This document shows positions 40,161 to 49,324 of a stretch of DNA of 52,827 nucleotides, one piece after another. Source of the stretch: CAIQJJ01 sp964606085 (lineage in GTDB: Bacteria > Chloroflexota > Anaerolineae > Anaerolineales > UBA4823); assembly GCA_964606085.1 (NCBI GenBank), contig CAZSFD010000030.1:1-52827 (forward strand), given 5' to 3'. Numbering within the stretch: position 1 is the first letter of the stretch; every line of letters starts with the position of its first letter. Made by a program: the position numbers and the translations under genes. Below the pieces are notes generated by a model, which saw only the letters and a list, made by a program, of their open reading frames with translations, was not told where the DNA came from and made no database searches.

Positions 40161-43100
40161 TCAAACTCCGTGGGTGAAGTGCAAAGAAGGAGGCAGCACG
40201 CCCTGTCCGACAAAGACTGCCGTGTTGCGCCCTGGAATGGTAAACAGGCGGTGGGATGCCTCAAAGGTTGCCGTGCGGACAAGCGGATCGAGCGATTGCG
40301 CCTGGATGGGGTGCAGATGCAAATTGGCGTAAGATACTTCGGAGAATTGGTAGCGCACGGGCGTATCTTCAGCATTGAAGAGGACGACGATCAAATCTAC
40401 CTCGGGGTCGAGATCGGGCAAAGGTGGGTTGTCGTCCAGCGCCATCACGATCAAGCCTGGAATGCGGCCCGGCCCATTGTTGAAGAATTTGACCCGTTGG
40501 AAAATATCCTGTGTGGTGGGCAGGCGGAACAGGGGCGAAGCGCGTCGGATGCGCAGCATTTCGAGGGTGTGATCGCGGGTAGCCAGGATGTCGGCGGGGG
40601 TGGCGGCCAGGGCCGGGTTGGCCAGGCGTGGCTGAATGACTGGCCAGCGATGGCCGTTGATATCTTTCAGCGGCAGGCCAACGCCCCAATTGTTGTGCTG
40701 GTAGGTGAAATCGAGCTTATTGAACCAATCACCGGAGTTATAGCTGTCGCGATCCATGGACTTCGAGCGCAGCAATTCGCTGCCGGCATCGAGGAAGGGG
40801 ATGCCCTGGCTGAGCAGCAGCAGGCTGAGACCCAGCTTTTGCATGCGGGCGCGCTCTGCTGTGGAGAGGCGCAGGGGGGCTTTGTATTGGATAGAGTCGA
40901 AAAGCGATTCGTTATCGTGGGCGGAGATGTAGGCGATATGTTCTTCAGGGTTGTACGTGTAACCGGCGCAACTGCCCCGGTAGCCAATTTGATCGCCCTG
41001 GACAACCTGACCCAGGCGGTTGACCAGCAGGTAGCTGGCCAGGTTTCCGGCCAGGGCCACGCGAATCTGGTCTTCTTGTTGCTGCAATTTTTCCAGGCGC
41101 AGGCTGGGGGGGTAGGCATCGGCTTCGTTGGGGTCGGTGTACATGCCGGTCAGGTAGCCCTGTTCGGTTACGTCGCCAAAGGGGTTGCCGCCGCGCGTGG
41201 CGTCGCGCAGGCGGTCGTTGAAGGTACCAATGGATGTGCCGGCGGTGTTATATTGGGTGGCATTGATGCCGCGGGCATTTCCGGCCACCTCGCCAAAATC
41301 CCAGCCTTCGCCGTAAACGTAGATTTTTTTGCCATCTACGCCATCGCGTTCCAGGGTCAGCGAGTCGAGCATGGCGCGCACATGGCACATATTCTCCAGC
41401 ATGTGATGGCCCATCAGGTCGAAACGGAAACCGTCCACTTTGTATTGGGTGGCCCAGGTCTTGAGCGAATCGAGCATCAGCTTTTCCATCATGGCGTGTT
41501 CGGTGGCGGTGTTGGGGCAGCAGGTGGATGTGCAGATGTAGCCTTTTTCGTCGAGGCGGTAGTAGTAACCGGGGACAATGCGATCCAGCACCGATTGCGG
41601 GTCTTGCCCGGCGGTGCGGGTGTGATTGTAGACCACATCCATCACCACCCGCAGCCCAATCTGGTTCAGGCCGGCCACCATCTGGCGAAATTCGAGCAGG
41701 CGTGTGGCGCCATCGGGCTGTACGGCATAAGCGCCTTCGGGGGTGGTGTAGTGGAAGGGATCGTAGCCCCAGTTGAAGCCATCGCTCTCGCGAACGGCCA
41801 TCACGGCGGCCTGCTGTTGCGCAGAATCGGGCGGGTATTGCGCCAACAGGTCGAAATCAACCTGCTTCCAGGTGCTTTTGTCTTCGTTGATGGTGGCGAT
41901 GTCAAAGACAGGCATCAGGTGAACGTGGGTTAAGCCAGCCTCGGCCAGGCGGCGCAGGTGTTTCATACCGTTGGCTTCGGGATGTGTGAAAGCGAGGTAA
42001 GTGCCTCGTTCATGAGGTGGGAGGCTGGCATCGGTGGCGCTGAAGTCGCGCAGGTGTAGTTCGTAGAGGACAATATCGGTGAAGGCAGCCAGGGGCGGCT
42101 TGACCATGTCCTTCCAGGCGTCGGGAAGCAGTTCGGGGGCATCTAACCGCACGATCTGGCTGCGCAGCGAGTTGGTGGAGAGGCTGATCGAGTAGGGGTC
42201 GGTGACAATGTTGTGAATGAACTGGCCGGCCTGCCGGACGAATACCTCGACATCGTAGCAATAGTACCGGCCATGCCAATCTGCCGGCCCGGTGATTTCC
42301 CATACTCCGCTGGCATGGTCTCTGGTCATTGGAAAGCGCTGGCTGTTTTGAGGGTCACTGTCCGAATTTGGATACAACACCAGGCAGACGGAACGAGCCG
42401 TGGGGGCCCACACACGCAAAGTGGGCAACGCCCCCTGCCAGGTGAGGCCCAGGGCGGCGCGGCGGGCTTCGTGGGCATACAGATCATCCAGCACGCCGGG
42501 AATTTGCAAGCTCGTCACGTTGGGCAGTTTGCTATTTGACTTCATCGAGAGGGCAAATTCGCCAAGTAATATCTGCGGAATGGGTTCAGTAAATTGGTCG
42601 GGGATTTTCAGCAGGGCGGCGTGCCGCAGGTGGGGATATTTCTCGGCCAGTTCGTCGGGCAGGCTTGCCCGCACCCAGGTCAGCGGGAAATGTTGATCAT
42701 GGATGATGCCAGACCGGGTAATTTTGAGATTACCCTCCTCGCTGTAATGAAGGGTGTACGATGCCAGGGGGTCCTTTGCGCGTGGCCAGGCGATCAGGGT
42801 GCGGGTGAGCCAATACGCTTCGGCGGTTTGCCGAATATCGCCAATCTCTGCAATGGCGCTGGCTTCGAGCGCTTGCTCTGGATTGGTAAATTGCTGGTTG
42901 CTGTTTTGAATCAGGTAAATGTCATTTCCCATAGTCAATATATCCACTGTTTGGTCAGGGCCTGGGTCTTTCAGGTTGCCTTTGTGAAGAATGTAGTTCA
43001 GCGTTTTTGCCTTTGGTTGGAAATTAACCAACCAGTAAATGCCATACTCATCCTGTCCGATGGCGCGAAGGGGTCTCTCCCAGGATGTGAGTTGTGTAGA

Positions 43101-43592
43101 ACCAGCCCAGAGGTGTAATCCCCAGTTGTCATAATCTTCTCCGGGGCGGTGGTAGTGAAAGCAGATTTGATGTGTCTTGGGGCGTGGGGCGGGGCGCAGC
43201 CGGATGACCAGGGCCGCCAGGGCGTCTGCCGGATTGGTAAATGCTTTCTCTTGGCCTTGCGCCAGCCAGATTTCGCAGCCCTGCCGGTCGTAAACCAGGG
43301 TTTGGTCGCCGTCCGGGTCTTTTTCATCACCATGGTGGATGATGTAGTGGAGCGCGGTATTTTCCGCGGGGGGGTGGATGACCCAGGTGATGCCGAAATC
43401 ATCCTGCGTGGTTGGCGCAAGCGGCTCATCCCAAGAAGGTATGTCAAGGCCATCTCCCCAGATATGCAAACCCCAACCGGCGTAATCTGCCTTGCGCCGA
43501 CGGTAGTGCAGGATGACTTGTCGGCAATGACCCGGGTAGCGGCGAAAAAGCGAAAGTAGCCATGATTTTAATCGTGCCAGCAAAGGTCGCAT
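40161..43592 (-). CDS. pulA: Type I pullulanase (GH13_14) with two N-terminal CBM41 (PUD) domains
   Basis: 1143 residues from ATG 43592, which has GGTGAGGTGG in front; another ATG at 43610 lacks a ribosome site. Two PUD/CBM41 copies (about 25-125 and 140-240; VILHYRRRKADYAGWGLHIW and ICFHYHRPGEDYDNWGLHLW) are followed by a linker domain, a CBM48-type sandwich (390-470; LRVWAPTA) and the GH13 barrel. Catalytic landmarks: FNWGYDPFHYTTPEGAYA, VMDVVYNHT, VDGFRFDLMGHH (nucleophile about D725), YVYGEGWDFGE (acid about E762), AHDNES. It cuts alpha-1,6 branches of pullulan, amylopectin or glycogen. There is no signal peptide, so it acts inside the cell on imported or stored glucans. An ATAGAG-AATG-CTCTAT inverted repeat (43614-43629) lies 22 nt before the start. 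Confidence 0.93.
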   Translation of the reverse strand: MRPLLARLKSWLLSLFRRYPGHCRQVILHYRRRKADYAGWGLHIWGDGLDIPSWDEPLAPTTQDDFGITWVIHPPAENTALHYIIHHGDEKDPDGDQTLVYDRQGCEIWLAQGQEKAFTNPADALAALVIRLRPAPRPKTHQICFHYHRPGEDYDNWGLHLWAGSTQLTSWERPLRAIGQDEYGIYWLVNFQPKAKTLNYILHKGNLKDPGPDQTVDILTMGNDIYLIQNSNQQFTNPEQALEASAIAEIGDIRQTAEAYWLTRTLIAWPRAKDPLASYTLHYSEEGNLKITRSGIIHDQHFPLTWVRASLPDELAEKYPHLRHAALLKIPDQFTEPIPQILLGEFALSMKSNSKLPNVTSLQIPGVLDDLYAHEARRAALGLTWQGALPTLRVWAPTARSVCLVLYPNSDSDPQNSQRFPMTRDHASGVWEITGPADWHGRYYCYDVEVFVRQAGQFIHNIVTDPYSISLSTNSLRSQIVRLDAPELLPDAWKDMVKPPLAAFTDIVLYELHLRDFSATDASLPPHERGTYLAFTHPEANGMKHLRRLAEAGLTHVHLMPVFDIATINEDKSTWKQVDFDLLAQYPPDSAQQQAAVMAVRESDGFNWGYDPFHYTTPEGAYAVQPDGATRLLEFRQMVAGLNQIGLRVVMDVVYNHTRTAGQDPQSVLDRIVPGYYYRLDEKGYICTSTCCPNTATEHAMMEKLMLDSLKTWATQYKVDGFRFDLMGHHMLENMCHVRAMLDSLTLERDGVDGKKIYVYGEGWDFGEVAGNARGINATQYNTAGTSIGTFNDRLRDATRGGNPFGDVTEQGYLTGMYTDPNEADAYPPSLRLEKLQQQEDQIRVALAGNLASYLLVNRLGQVVQGDQIGYRGSCAGYTYNPEEHIAYISAHDNESLFDSIQYKAPLRLSTAERARMQKLGLSLLLLSQGIPFLDAGSELLRSKSMDRDSYNSGDWFNKLDFTYQHNNWGVGLPLKDINGHRWPVIQPRLANPALAATPADILATRDHTLEMLRIRRASPLFRLPTTQDIFQRVKFFNNGPGRIPGLIVMALDDNPPLPDLDPEVDLIVVLFNAEDTPVRYQFSEVSYANLHLHPIQAQSLDPLVRTATFEASHRLFTIPGRNTAVFVGQGVLPPSLHFTHGV

Positions 43593-43685
43593 GGGCAACC
43601 ACCTCACCATGAGATAGAGAATGCTCTATTTTATCAACAAGCCATCTGTTTTCTGTGCGATCCTGCGTGCTTGCAAAATTGCTAC

Positions 43686-43714
43686 TTGCCTTTAAGAATC
43701 AGTTAATATATAAT
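43686..43714 (+). promoter_or_regulatory. Promoter of the second LacI gene
   Basis: TTGCCT (43686-43691) and a perfect TATAAT (43709-43714) with 17 nt spacing, followed eight bases later by a palindrome at the expected +1. The 200-nt gap between the divergent pullulanase and LacI starts holds this unit and nothing coding. Confidence 0.75.
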
Positions 43715-43721
43715 CGAAACG

Positions 43722-43741
43722 TTCATTGAAAGTTCAATGAA
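43722..43741. promoter_or_regulatory. Palindromic operator at the second LacI start site
   Basis: TTCATTGAA-AG-TTCAATGAA is a perfect 9+9 inverted repeat covering the predicted transcription start. It differs from the CGAACGTTCG sites of the first LacI gene, so the two regulators should recognise different DNA. Confidence 0.72.
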
Positions 43742-43792
43742 AATTCCCAAAAACCATTCAAAAATTCACACAGTCCATCAAACATACCTAAC

Positions 43793-44902
43793 ATGTCGGC
43801 ATCTGCAACACTTCGTGAAGTCGCTGAAATGGCCGGGGTTTCGATAGGGACAGCTTCCCAGGCCCTGAATAATCGTCCAAATGTTTCTCCTGAGACCCGT
43901 TCACGTGTGTTGGATGCGGCCAAGGCCCTGGGGTACCCGATCAAAGAATTTGCTGGCCCGTGTGAGACGCCAGTTTCGGTGATTGGGATGTTAACCAAGC
44001 ACGATTATGGCTTGAATGATGAAGTGATTGTCAATCCATTTTACTCGTATGTTCAATTGGGGGTGGAGGGGGAGTGCCGCCGGCGTGGTCTCAGTTTGAT
44101 GATGTCATCTATTGAGGTGGACGAGCGTAACCGTCCCGTACACTGGCCGGCCATGTTGAGTGATCAGCGCATTGATGGGCTGCTCTTGATTGGCACATTC
44201 ATCGAAGATATGGTGGATATTATCCATCAGCGCTTGAATGTGCCAATTGTTTTAGTGGATGGATATGCACCGCGCTTGAATTTGGATAGCGTTGTGTCAG
44301 ATAACTTTCGCGGGGGACAAACGGCCATTGAATACCTGGTCAATTGCGGGCATCGGCACATCGGGCTGATCGGCTCGAATGAGAAATCGCCTCCGAGTGT
44401 GCTGAAACGTCGTTACAGCTACTTCAGCACACTGCGTAGATATGGCATATCAGATACCTATGCCATAGATACCTTGATGACCCGCGACCATGCCTATGAA
44501 GCCACGCGCAGCCTGTTAACCAAAAACCCGCCGGTCACGGCTATTTTTGGCGTCAATGATGATGTCGCCATTGGCGTAATCAATGCCGCTCACGATATGG
44601 GTCTGAGTATCCCAGAAGATATTTCCGTGGTGGGCTTTGACAATATTGATTTATCCAAAGCAATCACCCCAAGCCTGACCACAATTCATGTGTATAAAAG
44701 CTGGATGGGGATTTTGGGGGTGCGTGCGTTGTTGGAGCGTGCCCAAAACCCCGACCAGCCGAAGATCGCCAATGTCGTTGCAACCCAACTGTTGGTACGC
44801 GATTCGGTTCGTGTGCGCAATGGCAAGGAACAAACGACATCTGACGTGACTGAAAAGCGAGAGGAGGTGGTTCACGCAGAAACCGAAATCAGTATCCCCT
44901 AA
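43793..44902 (+). CDS. LacI-family transcriptional regulator
   Basis: 369 residues from ATG 43793. HTH: SATLREVAEMAGVSIGTASQALNN (residues 4-27), then the hinge AAKALGYPIKE. The sugar-binding core follows: VIGMLTKHDYGLNDEV, MMSSIEVDERN, DGLLLIGTFIEDMV, LDSVVSDNFRGGQTAIEYLVNCGHRHIGLIG, AIFGVNDDVAIGVINAAHDMG, SVVGFDNIDLSKAITPSLTTI. No good Shine-Dalgarno sequence is visible. It precedes the second importer by 66 nt with no separate promoter visible, so the importer may be read from the LacI promoter. An effector sugar from that importer would relieve repression (inference). Confidence 0.92.
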   Translation: MSASATLREVAEMAGVSIGTASQALNNRPNVSPETRSRVLDAAKALGYPIKEFAGPCETPVSVIGMLTKHDYGLNDEVIVNPFYSYVQLGVEGECRRRGLSLMMSSIEVDERNRPVHWPAMLSDQRIDGLLLIGTFIEDMVDIIHQRLNVPIVLVDGYAPRLNLDSVVSDNFRGGQTAIEYLVNCGHRHIGLIGSNEKSPPSVLKRRYSYFSTLRRYGISDTYAIDTLMTRDHAYEATRSLLTKNPPVTAIFGVNDDVAIGVINAAHDMGLSIPEDISVVGFDNIDLSKAITPSLTTIHVYKSWMGILGVRALLERAQNPDQPKIANVVATQLLVRDSVRVRNGKEQTTSDVTEKREEVVHAETEISIP

Positions 44903-44968
44903 TCCTGTTAGTAATCTCGTTCAAAATGTTTGGCCTATCATCTAATTTTCCACTCTTGGAGGAGCAAA

Positions 44969-47080
44969 ATGCGTAAAATCGCGATCTTGAATATCCTGGT
45001 CCTGATCAGCCTGCTGGTGGCCTCATGCGCACAATCGCCGAGCCCGACCGCAGTCCCTGAAGCGACCGAAGCCCCCGCTGCGACTGAAGCTCCGGCGGAA
45101 GCGACTGAAGCCCCCGCTGCCACCGAAGCCCCGGCTGCAACGGAAGCCCCGGCTGCAACGGAAGCCCCGGCTGAAGCGACCGAAGCCCCGGCAGCCACCG
45201 AAGCCCCGATGGCGAAGTACAACGAGGCACCCATGTTGGCTGAGAAAGTAGCTGCTGGTGAGCTGCCGCCGGTTGACGAGCGCCTGCCCGAAAACCCGAT
45301 GGTTGTTATGCCTTTAGTCGAGGCGGGTCAGTATAGCGAACCCATGCGCTTCGGCTTTGTCGGCACCAGCGCTGCCTGGGGTGGTTTCCTTTACCTGGCT
45401 GGCTGGGAACACCTCGTGACCTGGACGCCCGATTTCAATAGCTGGGAGCCCAACGTCGCTGAAAGTGTGGATGTCAGCGCAGATGCTACCGAGTTTACCT
45501 TCCATCTGCGCAAGGGTATGAAGTGGAGTGATGGCGATCCCTTCGATGCCGACGACATCATGTTCTACCTGGAAGACGTGATCGGCAATGCCGACCTGTT
45601 CCCCGGCGGCATTGGCGCTGACTGGCTGCCTGCCGTGCAAAAAGACGGCTTCAAATTCGAGAAAGTTGATGACTACACCGTCAAACTGATCTTCCCCAAG
45701 CCCTACGGTACTTTCCTCTACCAACTCTGCACCTGGGGTGGCCGCCAGTTTACCCAGTATCCCAAGCACTATCTCCAGCAGTTCCATGCCAAATACAACC
45801 CCGATGTTGCCAAGCTCGTGGAAGAAGATGGCACCGTGAAGGACTGGATCGGCCTGTTCTTTAAGAAAGGCCCCGATACCTGGGGTGACCCCAACCGCTT
45901 CTTTGAAAATGTCGATCTGCCTTCGGTTGGCCCGTTCATCGTAACCCAACCACTTGGTACTGGCACGAGCATCATCCTTGTCCGCAACCCCTACTACTGG
46001 AAAGTGGACGATCAGGGCAACCAACTGCCTTATATGGATGGCATTGATGGCACATCCTACCAGGACGCATCCAGCCGCACCTTCGCCATGCTGAACGGCG
46101 ATCTCGATTTTGTCAAGGATGTCGCCGAATCTGATCGCGCCATCTACTTCGATGCCGTTGATGAAGGCAAGCCCATTCGCATTCTGAGCCCGGTTCCCGA
46201 TGGCGGCAATACCCAGTCCATCCACTTCAACCTGACCGTGCTGGATGAAGAGAAGAACAAAATCTTCAATGATAAGAATTTCCGCATCGGTATGTCTTAC
46301 GCGATCAATCGCGAGGAAATCATTGAAGTTGTCTTCCAGGGTCAGGGTACCCCCGCCCAGGTCTGCCCGTTGGATAGCTCCCCTCTGTACAATGAACAGC
46401 TCTGCAACCAGTACATCGAATTTGATGTAGACAAAGCCAACGAGTACCTCGATATGGTTATCCCGCAGAAGGATGCCAATGGGATGCGTTTGACCCCCAA
46501 TGGCAGTCCCCTGAGCATCGTCTTCCTGGTCAGCAGCGACCTGTCTTATGGCGCTCACTGGGTGCAGGTGGCCGAAATCTTGATCGGCTACTGGAAAGCG
46601 GTTGGCGTTGACGTTCAGCTCAACGCAGTCACCGATGTCGTCTTTGGCGAGATCCGCGGCAAGAATGGCTTCGATATGAGCATGTACCACGGCGGCGAAG
46701 GTGGTGCTGGCCTGACCGTGCTGCTCGATCCCCGCTGGCACGTTCCGGGTGAATGGTTCTCGATGTTTGGTCAGGCCTGGATTTTGGGCAACGATCCCAA
46801 TAACGAGTTTGGACAGCCCAAGCCCGATTATGCCCAGGAAGTACGCGACATGTTCGATGCCGCCATCCAGCAGCCCACGACCGATGGTCAAATTGAAAAG
46901 ATGAAAGAAGTTCTGCAAAAGTCGGCAGATATCTTCTGGACCATCGGCATCTCTCGCCCCGGGCCGGGTTATGCTCCTGTTCACGTTCGCTTGCACAACA
47001 TCCCCGATAGCTACTGGGGTGGCTGGCTCGAAGGCGTGGACAAGATCAACCGCCCTGAGCAGTGGTTTATCAAAGAATAG
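44969..47080 (+). CDS. ABC importer solute-binding lipoprotein, family 5 (second importer)
   Basis: 703 residues from ATG 44969 behind TTGGAGGAG (13 earlier codons are not used). A Sec lipoprotein signal with VASC puts the lipid on Cys20, whereas the first importer's protein has a twin-arginine-like signal. A repetitive TEAP/EATEAPA linker covers residues 31-80. The motif EKVAAGELPPVDERLP and the SBP_bac_5 fold follow (FTFHLRKGMKWSDGDPFDADD, NPYYWKVDDQGNQLPYMDG, NREEIIEVVFQGQG). Paralogue of the 16032 protein with similar length, so the ligands are probably related but distinct. A sugar oligomer is favoured by LacI control. Confidence 0.9.
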   Translation: MRKIAILNILVLISLLVASCAQSPSPTAVPEATEAPAATEAPAEATEAPAATEAPAATEAPAATEAPAEATEAPAATEAPMAKYNEAPMLAEKVAAGELPPVDERLPENPMVVMPLVEAGQYSEPMRFGFVGTSAAWGGFLYLAGWEHLVTWTPDFNSWEPNVAESVDVSADATEFTFHLRKGMKWSDGDPFDADDIMFYLEDVIGNADLFPGGIGADWLPAVQKDGFKFEKVDDYTVKLIFPKPYGTFLYQLCTWGGRQFTQYPKHYLQQFHAKYNPDVAKLVEEDGTVKDWIGLFFKKGPDTWGDPNRFFENVDLPSVGPFIVTQPLGTGTSIILVRNPYYWKVDDQGNQLPYMDGIDGTSYQDASSRTFAMLNGDLDFVKDVAESDRAIYFDAVDEGKPIRILSPVPDGGNTQSIHFNLTVLDEEKNKIFNDKNFRIGMSYAINREEIIEVVFQGQGTPAQVCPLDSSPLYNEQLCNQYIEFDVDKANEYLDMVIPQKDANGMRLTPNGSPLSIVFLVSSDLSYGAHWVQVAEILIGYWKAVGVDVQLNAVTDVVFGEIRGKNGFDMSMYHGGEGGAGLTVLLDPRWHVPGEWFSMFGQAWILGNDPNNEFGQPKPDYAQEVRDMFDAAIQQPTTDGQIEKMKEVLQKSADIFWTIGISRPGPGYAPVHVRLHNIPDSYWGGWLEGVDKINRPEQWFIKE
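45059..45208 (+). repeat. Low-complexity coding repeat (TEAP linker)
   Basis: About ten imperfect 12-15-nt units encode TEAPAA and TEAPAEA repeats. They form the flexible tether between the lipid-anchored Cys20 and the binding domain. The DNA repeat makes copy-number changes by slippage likely. Confidence 0.85.
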
Positions 47081-47101
47081 TTTTTTGTACGCATGAATAG
47101 A

Positions 47102-47135
47102 TTTGGGGTGGCTGGTTTACGCCGGCCACCCCAAA
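47102..47135 (+). other. Intra-operon hairpin after the solute-binding protein
   Basis: TTTGGGGTGGCTGG (47102-47115) pairs with CCGGCCACCCCAAA (47122-47135), 14 bp with one G-U pair and a 6-nt loop. It is followed by CTCTCGGAGGAG, not by T residues. It should stabilise the 3' end of the upstream message rather than stop transcription. It stands where the first importer has a true terminator. Confidence 0.75.
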
Positions 47136-47155
47136 CTCTCGGAGGAGTGATTGCC

Positions 47156-48142
47156 ATGTGGAAGTATTTCTTACGCCGCTTCCTGTATGCCGTTTTCACC
47201 GTTTGGGTGATCTCGATGGTATCGTTTGCTGTCATCCAGTTGCCCCCGGGTGACTATGTGACCGACCTGATGAAACGCCTGCGCGCCCAATCGGGTAAGG
47301 TTTCGCCAGAATGGGAGCAGCGTATGCGTGAAGTGTATGGCTTCGATGACCCCATTTATGTGCAGTATTTCAAGTGGATGCGCAATATCATCACGCGCGG
47401 GCAGTTTGGTTACTCGTTTATTTACAAGCGCGATGCCGGGGAGATGATTTTGGAGCGCCTGCCCATGTCTGCAACGCTGTCACTTTCATCATTCTTGCTG
47501 GTATGGGCCATTGCACTTCCTTTGGGGATTTATGCCGCGGTTAAAAAGTATTCCATTTTCGACTATGGGGCTTCATTTATCGGTTTCTTCGGATTGGCGA
47601 TACCTAACTTCGTGTTAGCCTTGATCGCTTTATATATCAGTTATCGGTGGTTTGATAAAGCCGCCATTGGTCTGTTCTCTTCAGAGTATGTTGATCAACC
47701 CTGGTCACTCGATAAGTTCATTGATTTGCTCAAACATTTATGGGTGCCTGCTTTGGTTGTTGGTTTGAGCGGCATTGCCGGCCTGGTTCAGACCATGCGC
47801 GCCAATTTATTGGACGAGTTGAACAAGCCGTATGTGGCCACCGCTCGCTCCAAGGGTTTATCGGAAGGTCGCTTGCTGTGGAAATATCCGGTGCGACATG
47901 CTCTCAATCCATTTGTCAGCACCATTGGCTGGATGCTTCCCGCGCTGGTTTCTGGCGAGGCAATCGTTTCGATTGTGTTGAACCTGCCAACTGCCGGCCC
48001 GGTGATGTTTGCTGCCTTGATGCAGCAAGATCAATATGTAGCTGCCGGTTTCATCTTGATGATCAGCGTTCTGACCGTCATCGGTACATTTATTTCAGAC
48101 TTACTGCTGGCGTGGCTCGATCCGCGCATCCGACTCCAGTAA
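47156..48142 (+). CDS. ABC importer permease, DppB/OppB type (second importer)
   Basis: 328 residues from ATG 47156 behind GGAGGAG; an open stretch from 47093 encodes the hairpin and is not used. The first helix starts MWKYFLRRFLYAVFTVWVIS; QLPPGDYVTD and the coupling region YVATARSKGLSEGRLLWKYPVRHA are typical, and the protein ends WLDPRIRLQ. Same size and order as the first importer's DppB-type permease. Confidence 0.9.
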   Translation: MWKYFLRRFLYAVFTVWVISMVSFAVIQLPPGDYVTDLMKRLRAQSGKVSPEWEQRMREVYGFDDPIYVQYFKWMRNIITRGQFGYSFIYKRDAGEMILERLPMSATLSLSSFLLVWAIALPLGIYAAVKKYSIFDYGASFIGFFGLAIPNFVLALIALYISYRWFDKAAIGLFSSEYVDQPWSLDKFIDLLKHLWVPALVVGLSGIAGLVQTMRANLLDELNKPYVATARSKGLSEGRLLWKYPVRHALNPFVSTIGWMLPALVSGEAIVSIVLNLPTAGPVMFAALMQQDQYVAAGFILMISVLTVIGTFISDLLLAWLDPRIRLQ

Positions 48143-48175
48143 AAAATTCCCGCTGTTAGGCGGTTGAGGATAACT

Positions 48176-49324
48176 ATGCTTAAGTTTTTCCAACGAAAAC
48201 CAAAAGAAGAAGATATAGATAGCCTTCCTGAAACTGGCGAAGACCCCAAGGTGGAAGCTGCCTCTCAGTGGAAGCTGATGTGGTGGAAGTTCCGCCGCGA
48301 CCGCCTGGCCGTGGTGGGGGGAATCGTGGTGATTATCACCTACCTGATCGCCTTTCATTGCGAATTCTTTACCCCAAAATCGGCAGAATGGTTTGATAAG
48401 ACCTACGTTTTTGCTCCCCCGCAACCTATTCGCCTGTTTTTGGATGGCAAGTGGTATCCCTTTGTCTATGGCTTGAAGTTCGAACGCGACCCCAAATCTT
48501 TCAAAAAGATTTTTGCCATTGATTACGACACCATCGTGCCGATAGGTTTCTTCGTTCACGGTGAACCCTACAAATTGTGGGGATTTATCCCGATGGATAT
48601 TCGCCTGTATGGCCCGAAGAATGCGAATGACCCGTTTTTTCTGCTTGGCGCCGATAAAAGCGGACGTGACATGTTGAGCCGCATCATTTACAGCGCCCGA
48701 GTATCGTTGACCGTTGGCCTGGTCGGGGTGTTTGTCAGTCTGATCATTGGCATTGTTGTAGGTGGTATTTCAGGTTTACTGGGCGGCTGGGTAGATAACG
48801 TTATCCAGCGTACGATCGAAATTTTGCTTTCCGTTCCCCAGGTGCCTATCTTGTTGGCCCTGGCAGCGGTTGTGCCCGTTACGTGGAACCCGGTTCAGGT
48901 GTATTTGATGATTTCACTCATCCTTTCCCTGGTGAGTTGGACGGGTATGGCGCGTGTGGTTCGCGGCCGCTTCCTGGCTTTACGCACCGAGGATTTCATT
49001 CTGGCAGCCATTTTGGATGGCGCCGGGCAATTACGCCTGGTTTTACGCCACATGCTGCCTTCGTTCTTCAGCCATATCATGGCCTCGATCACCTTATCCA
49101 TTCCCTATATGATCTTGGGCGAAACCTTTTTCAGCTTCTTAGGTGTTGGTTTGCGCCCGCCAGTGGTCAGTTGGGGTGTGATGTTACAAGAGACCCGCCA
49201 AATCGCTTCGGTGGCCTTATATCCCTGGCTGCTTGCCCCAGCGTTTGCGGTGGTGATCGTGGTACTCTCAATGAACTTCTTGGGCAATGGCCTGAGAGAT
49301 GCGGCGGATCCCTATGCAAACTAA
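48176..49324 (+). CDS. ABC importer permease, DppC/OppC type (second importer)
   Basis: 382 residues from ATG 48176 with TTGAGGA just upstream (a TTG at 48164 is part of that ribosome site). N-terminal cytoplasmic tail, first helix about 43-62, and the same long extracytoplasmic insert as the first importer (about 62-155; FAPPQPIRLFLDGKW). Then LGADKSGRDMLSRIIYSARVS, the coupling motif EDFILAAILDGAGQLRLVL, and the end LGNGLRDAADPYAN. Confidence 0.9.
   Translation: MLKFFQRKPKEEDIDSLPETGEDPKVEAASQWKLMWWKFRRDRLAVVGGIVVIITYLIAFHCEFFTPKSAEWFDKTYVFAPPQPIRLFLDGKWYPFVYGLKFERDPKSFKKIFAIDYDTIVPIGFFVHGEPYKLWGFIPMDIRLYGPKNANDPFFLLGADKSGRDMLSRIIYSARVSLTVGLVGVFVSLIIGIVVGGISGLLGGWVDNVIQRTIEILLSVPQVPILLALAAVVPVTWNPVQVYLMISLILSLVSWTGMARVVRGRFLALRTEDFILAAILDGAGQLRLVLRHMLPSFFSHIMASITLSIPYMILGETFFSFLGVGLRPPVVSWGVMLQETRQIASVALYPWLLAPAFAVVIVVLSMNFLGNGLRDAADPYAN

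Noticed and set aside
41521..41600. Cys-rich stretch (CTSTCCPNTATEH) in the pullulanase as a possible unusual metal site
   Set aside because: The STCC-NTA-EH pattern is a normal feature of type I pullulanases.
40170..41933. Long open frame (about 587 codons) on the plus strand opposite the pullulanase
   Set aside because: It has no ribosome site, and its residues mirror the codon bias of the antisense gene, whose catalytic motifs are certain.
45059..45208. Tandem short repeats resembling a minisatellite or CRISPR-like array
   Set aside because: Units are in frame, 12-15 nt, contiguous without unique spacers, and encode the TEAP linker of a lipoprotein.
45314..46996. Open frame of about 560 codons on the minus strand opposite the second solute-binding protein
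   Set aside because: Shadow of a confidently identified gene; Ile/Val/His-rich reading is typical of an antisense frame in GC-rich coding DNA.
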